From Closterium sp. NIES-65 (lineage: Eukaryota; Streptophyta; Zygnematophyceae; Desmidiales; Closteriaceae), in the NCBI GenBank assembly GCA_948144175.1, contig CANXME010002192.1, positions 1,798,001-1,862,000 on the forward strand: a stretch of DNA of 64,000 nt, read 5' to 3'. The position numbers were made by a program, and so were the translations under genes. This document shows, in pieces, positions 61,001 to 64,000 of this stretch; the stretch's first letter is position 1, and every line of letters begins with the position of its first letter. A model generated the notes under the pieces. That model ran no database searches and had not been told where the DNA came from. It saw only the letters and a list, made by a program, of their open reading frames with translations.

Positions 61001-62060
61001 ACACCTTTACCCCTGGAGGACAGCGTGTGGCAATCTATATGTGCTCCAGGGCTGGCCATCACCTGGCCACGTTCACCTGTCGACCAGGGTCGAGTCTTTA
61101 CACACTGACGACTTTGTCTCCTCAGGTAGCTGCTACTGGTCAGGTGTCTGCGTCAGGTCAGGTAGCCTCCCCTTGTTCGTGTCGCTCCCTGTTGCACCAG
61201 ACTCTTCTCTGGCACCACCGCCTTGCTAGATCTCCATGGCATGCACCATCGCCTCCTTGTGTCTGGTCTTCCCAGGTCTCTCCCTCCCCTCCCTGCCTTC
61301 CTTGCGTCGAGGGGCGGCAGCGCGCCGCCTTAACTCCTCTTTGTTTTCCCCGACAGAGGCTCCTCTGCAGACCCTCCACCTGGACGTGTGGGGCCCAGCC
61401 CGCGTTCGTGGACAGGGCGGTGAGCGGTACTTTCTGCTGGTTGTCGACGACTACTCGCGTTACTCCACGGTCTTCCCCTTGCGCACCAAGGGTGAGGTCT
61501 CTACTGTCCTGATCCCTTGGATCAAAGCTGTTCGTTTCCAGCTCCGCCGCACGTTCCGCCAAGACCTTCCTGTCCTGCGTCTGCATTCTGGCAGAGGTGG
61601 TGAGTTCACCTCCGACCTCTTGCGGGCCTTCTGTCAGGGGGAGGGCATCGAGCAGTCGTTCACGCTTTCGGGCTCACCGTAGCAAAATGGGGTTGCTGAG
61701 CACCGCATTGGGTTAGTGATGGAGGTTGCTTGTACCTCCTTGATCCATGTGGCGGCTCCTCGTTTGCGGTCCGGTACACCGCGCAGCAGCTCAACCTCTG
61801 GCCCCGTGTCTCCTTCCCGGAGACCTCGCCCACACTACGTTGGACGGGAGAGGTTGGCGATGCGTCTCGTTTCTGAGTCTTGGGTGCTCGTGCCCTTGTC
61901 CGTGATACGTCCGCGGACAAGCTCTCCTCCCGCACCATTCCTTGTGTCTTCCTTGGCTTTGTCCTTGACATGCCTGGCTGGCAGTTTTACCACCCCACCT
62001 CGCGCCGTGACTTCCCCTCTTAGGACGTCACCTTTGACGAGTCGGTTACCGTCTCTTCCC
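61001..62060 (+). pseudogene. pol: Copia E integrase, broken
   Basis: TLLWHHRLA (near 61205) starts the HHCC region, followed by frame changes. LDVWGPARVRGQGGERYFLLV and VVDDYSRYSTVF are near 61380-61460. LHSGRGGEFTS replaces the catalytic Asp by Gly near 61590. TAG at 61680 is in place of CAG within the QQNGVAEHRIG block. TAG at 62021 is in place of CAG. Confidence 0.86.
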
Positions 62061-63990
62061 CTACCACACTGCCCCTCTCCCTCCCCCGCCGCTTTTCCTC
62101 GCTCTAGGTCCCCCTCCGGTAGACCCCCTCCCCTCTCAGGGTCCTGCTCCTTCAGGTGTGTCTCAGGTAGACCCGCCCCCCGTGGCTGAGCCTGTAGAGG
62201 TCACTAGCGACTCAGGTGCTGCTGCGGGAGGTGCTGCTCGGGGTATTGCGTATGGGGGTGCTGAGCGTGCGCGTGAGGTGCTGGGGAGTGCGGAGCCTGC
62301 TCCTTCTCCTTACACTGAGCAGATAGACTCATTTACAGAGCGTCGTGAGCCTGCGTCTCATCCTGCCTCACCTGTTCGCGCCCGTCGCACTGGTAGTCGT
62401 GTTCCTCGTGAGCGTCCGCCTCCTGCCCCTTGCACGCACGCTATGGCACTTTGTCCTTCCTCTGTTCCACAGCGTGTTCCCCTGCCGCCTCCTCTTGCGT
62501 CTTCTCTGCTTGACGTTCAAGACCCTGAGTCTGACCTGGTTCGTGCTGCTCACCCCACTGTCACGCGTCTACTAGCGACTGCTGTCACTGACCCGTCGTT
62601 TGAGTCTGATGCTGCGTCTGCCTTAGTCTCTGAGCTTGTTGACATTGCTACTGCCTGTCGTCCAGACTTCGATGCTAGTCTTGTTGCTGAGTCTGAGTTT
62701 GTCTGTCCTCTGTCTGTCGGGGGTGAGTGTGCTCTTGGCACGGACGTCCTTAAGGATAGGCAGTAGGACTTTGAGTGTCTTGCAGCCACTGTGCCTCATC
62801 TCGTGGCCATGCTGCTTGCCCTTGAGGGAGACCCGGATGCTCTAGACATCCCGACCCCGCGCTCTTACGCTGAGGCGATCACGGGTGAGTACTCCTCTCA
62901 GTGGCAGACAGCCATGGACGCAGAGATGGCATCCTAGAAGTCCACAGGCACTTACGTCGATGCAGTTCCCCCTCCTAGGGCGAACATAGTCGATGGCATG
63001 TGGATTTTCAGGGTGAAGTGGCCGCCGGGTTCTCCCCCTGTCTTCAAGACTTGTTACGTTGCACGAGGCTTCAGTTAGCGACAGGAAGTTGACTTCTTTC
63101 AGACCTTCTCCCCCACCCCGAAAATGACCACTCTTCGGGTGCTGCCGCACGTTGCCGCTCAGCATGACTACGAGCTTCACTCTCTGGACTTCAGCACAGC
63201 GTTCTTACAGGGCAGTCTGCACAAGGAGATCTCCGCCCACCTGGCTTCACTGGGTCGTTCCCTCCTGGTACCCAGTGGAGCCTCCGTCGGCCAGTCTACG
63301 GTCTACGTCAGGCGCCTCGTAAGTGGCACGACACTTGCGGCTCTTGGGCTTGCACCTTCCACTGACCCATCGCTGTTTCTGCATACCGACACTTCGTTGC
63401 CGCCATTCTACATCCTCGTGTACGTTGACAACTTGGTCTATGCCACTGCTGACAGTGAGTCTCTTGCCCTTGTGAAGTCGGAGCTGCAGAAGAGACACAG
63501 GTGCACAGACGTGGGTGAGCTGCGCAGCTACCTTGGTCTGCTGATCACCCAGGACAGAGCACGGCGCACTATCACACTGACTCAATCACACATGGTGCAG
63601 TAGGTCCTTCAGCGCTTCGGCTTCACTTGGTTCTTGCCACAGGTCACTCGCTCTCAGCTTCACTTGGTTCTTGCCACAGGTCACTCGCTCTCAGCTTCAC
63701 TTGGTTCTTGCCACTTGAGCCGAGTGGCCCGTACCCAGTGCTAGTGGGCTGCCTCATGTACCTGATGACCTGCACTCGTCTTGACCTTGCGTACCCTCGC
63801 CTTCTGGCACGCTACGTGGCTCCTGGTAGGCACCGAAAGGTGCACTTCAATGCTGCAAAAAGGGTACTATGCTACTTGTGCAGTACATCGGGCATGGGGC
63901 TCGTGCTTGGAGGGCAGAGCACTGGGCACTGGGCACTCAGACGCTTCTTGGGTTGACGACCTGGCTACACAGCAGTCGTCACAGGGTTAC
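62061..63990 (+). pseudogene. pol: Copia E spacer, reverse transcriptase and partial RNase H
   Basis: The GGAEP linker is reduced to a few units. Spacer frame 62158-62766 (ends TAG 62764). RT: MASxKSTGTYVDAVPPP with TAG at 62936 for TGG, MWIFRVKWPPGSPP, TAG at 63076 for CAG, DFSTAFLQGSLHKEI, and YVDNLVYATAD near 63420 (second catalytic Asp of YVDD is Asn). TAG at 63601 for CAG. A 40-bp triplication (cactcgctctcagcttcact) lies at 63627-63715. RNase H starts near 63930 and is cut by the window end. Confidence 0.88.
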
Positions 63991-64000
63991 ACGTTCTGCC

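Larger units (their letters stand above)
59388..64000 (+). mobile_element. Copia E, diverged and degenerate, runs off the window end
   Basis: 5' LTR 59388-59526, degraded primer site, leader with tandem repeats, then zinc knuckle, protease, integrase, RT and part of RNase H. The capsid part of gag is missing. It is the most diverged of the coding copies, with many stops. The 3' end lies beyond 64000. Confidence 0.9.

Overview
The window is eukaryotic, GC-rich and almost wholly transposon-derived. The WRKY-type gene with its family intron, the copia elements primed by initiator tRNA-Met, and the chromodomain gypsy element point to the green lineage, most plausibly a streptophyte alga. That placement is an inference and no species can be named. 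I see no rRNA gene, intact tRNA gene, CRISPR array or bacterial-type operon.

Layout: 1-6822 is copia A1 (5' end outside the window), which shares its 3' LTR with a 5'-truncated second copy A2 (6823-10715). 11381-13002 is a complete non-autonomous LTR element, NA1, on the minus strand. 13013-16000 is non-coding with CT arrays and a dispersed repeat. 16022-16254 is a tRNA-derived SINE with a 13-bp target duplication. 17045-21039 is a two-exon WRKY-like gene with very long glutamine tracts. 21719-22288 is a hAT-type MITE with an 8-bp target duplication, and 22443-22778 is a 336-bp TRIM with a 5-bp target duplication.

From about 22804 to 43616 lies a four-level nest. An old copia remnant F was hit by copia C (23053-42914). 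The 5' LTR of C was hit by a minus-strand Ty3/gypsy chromovirus G (23074-35866). The reverse-transcriptase region of G was hit by copia B (25945-33197). Target duplications and LTR divergence (C about 4%, G about 2.4%, B 0%) give the same order.

43617-44287 is a stray minus-strand copia RT fragment. 44830-46300 is an inverted relative of the 13-kb dispersed repeat, with GA arrays. 46648-48666 is a seven-exon minus-strand gene of unknown function. 48702-58291 is a second non-autonomous element, NA2, split by copia D (49411-56843). 59388-64000 is the 5' part of a diverged copia E that runs off the window.

The copia copies encode, in order, Gag (capsid, glycine-rich tract, unusual zinc knuckle), aspartic protease, integrase, a repetitive GGAEP linker, reverse transcriptase and RNase H. 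The non-autonomous elements share the primer site, leader palindrome, 3' block and polypurine tract with these copies, so they were probably moved in trans. Only two host-like genes are supported. Each carries one in-frame TAG or TAA, and many copia stops are CAG-to-TAG changes. I discuss that pattern as methylation-driven decay, with a variant genetic code as the less likely alternative.
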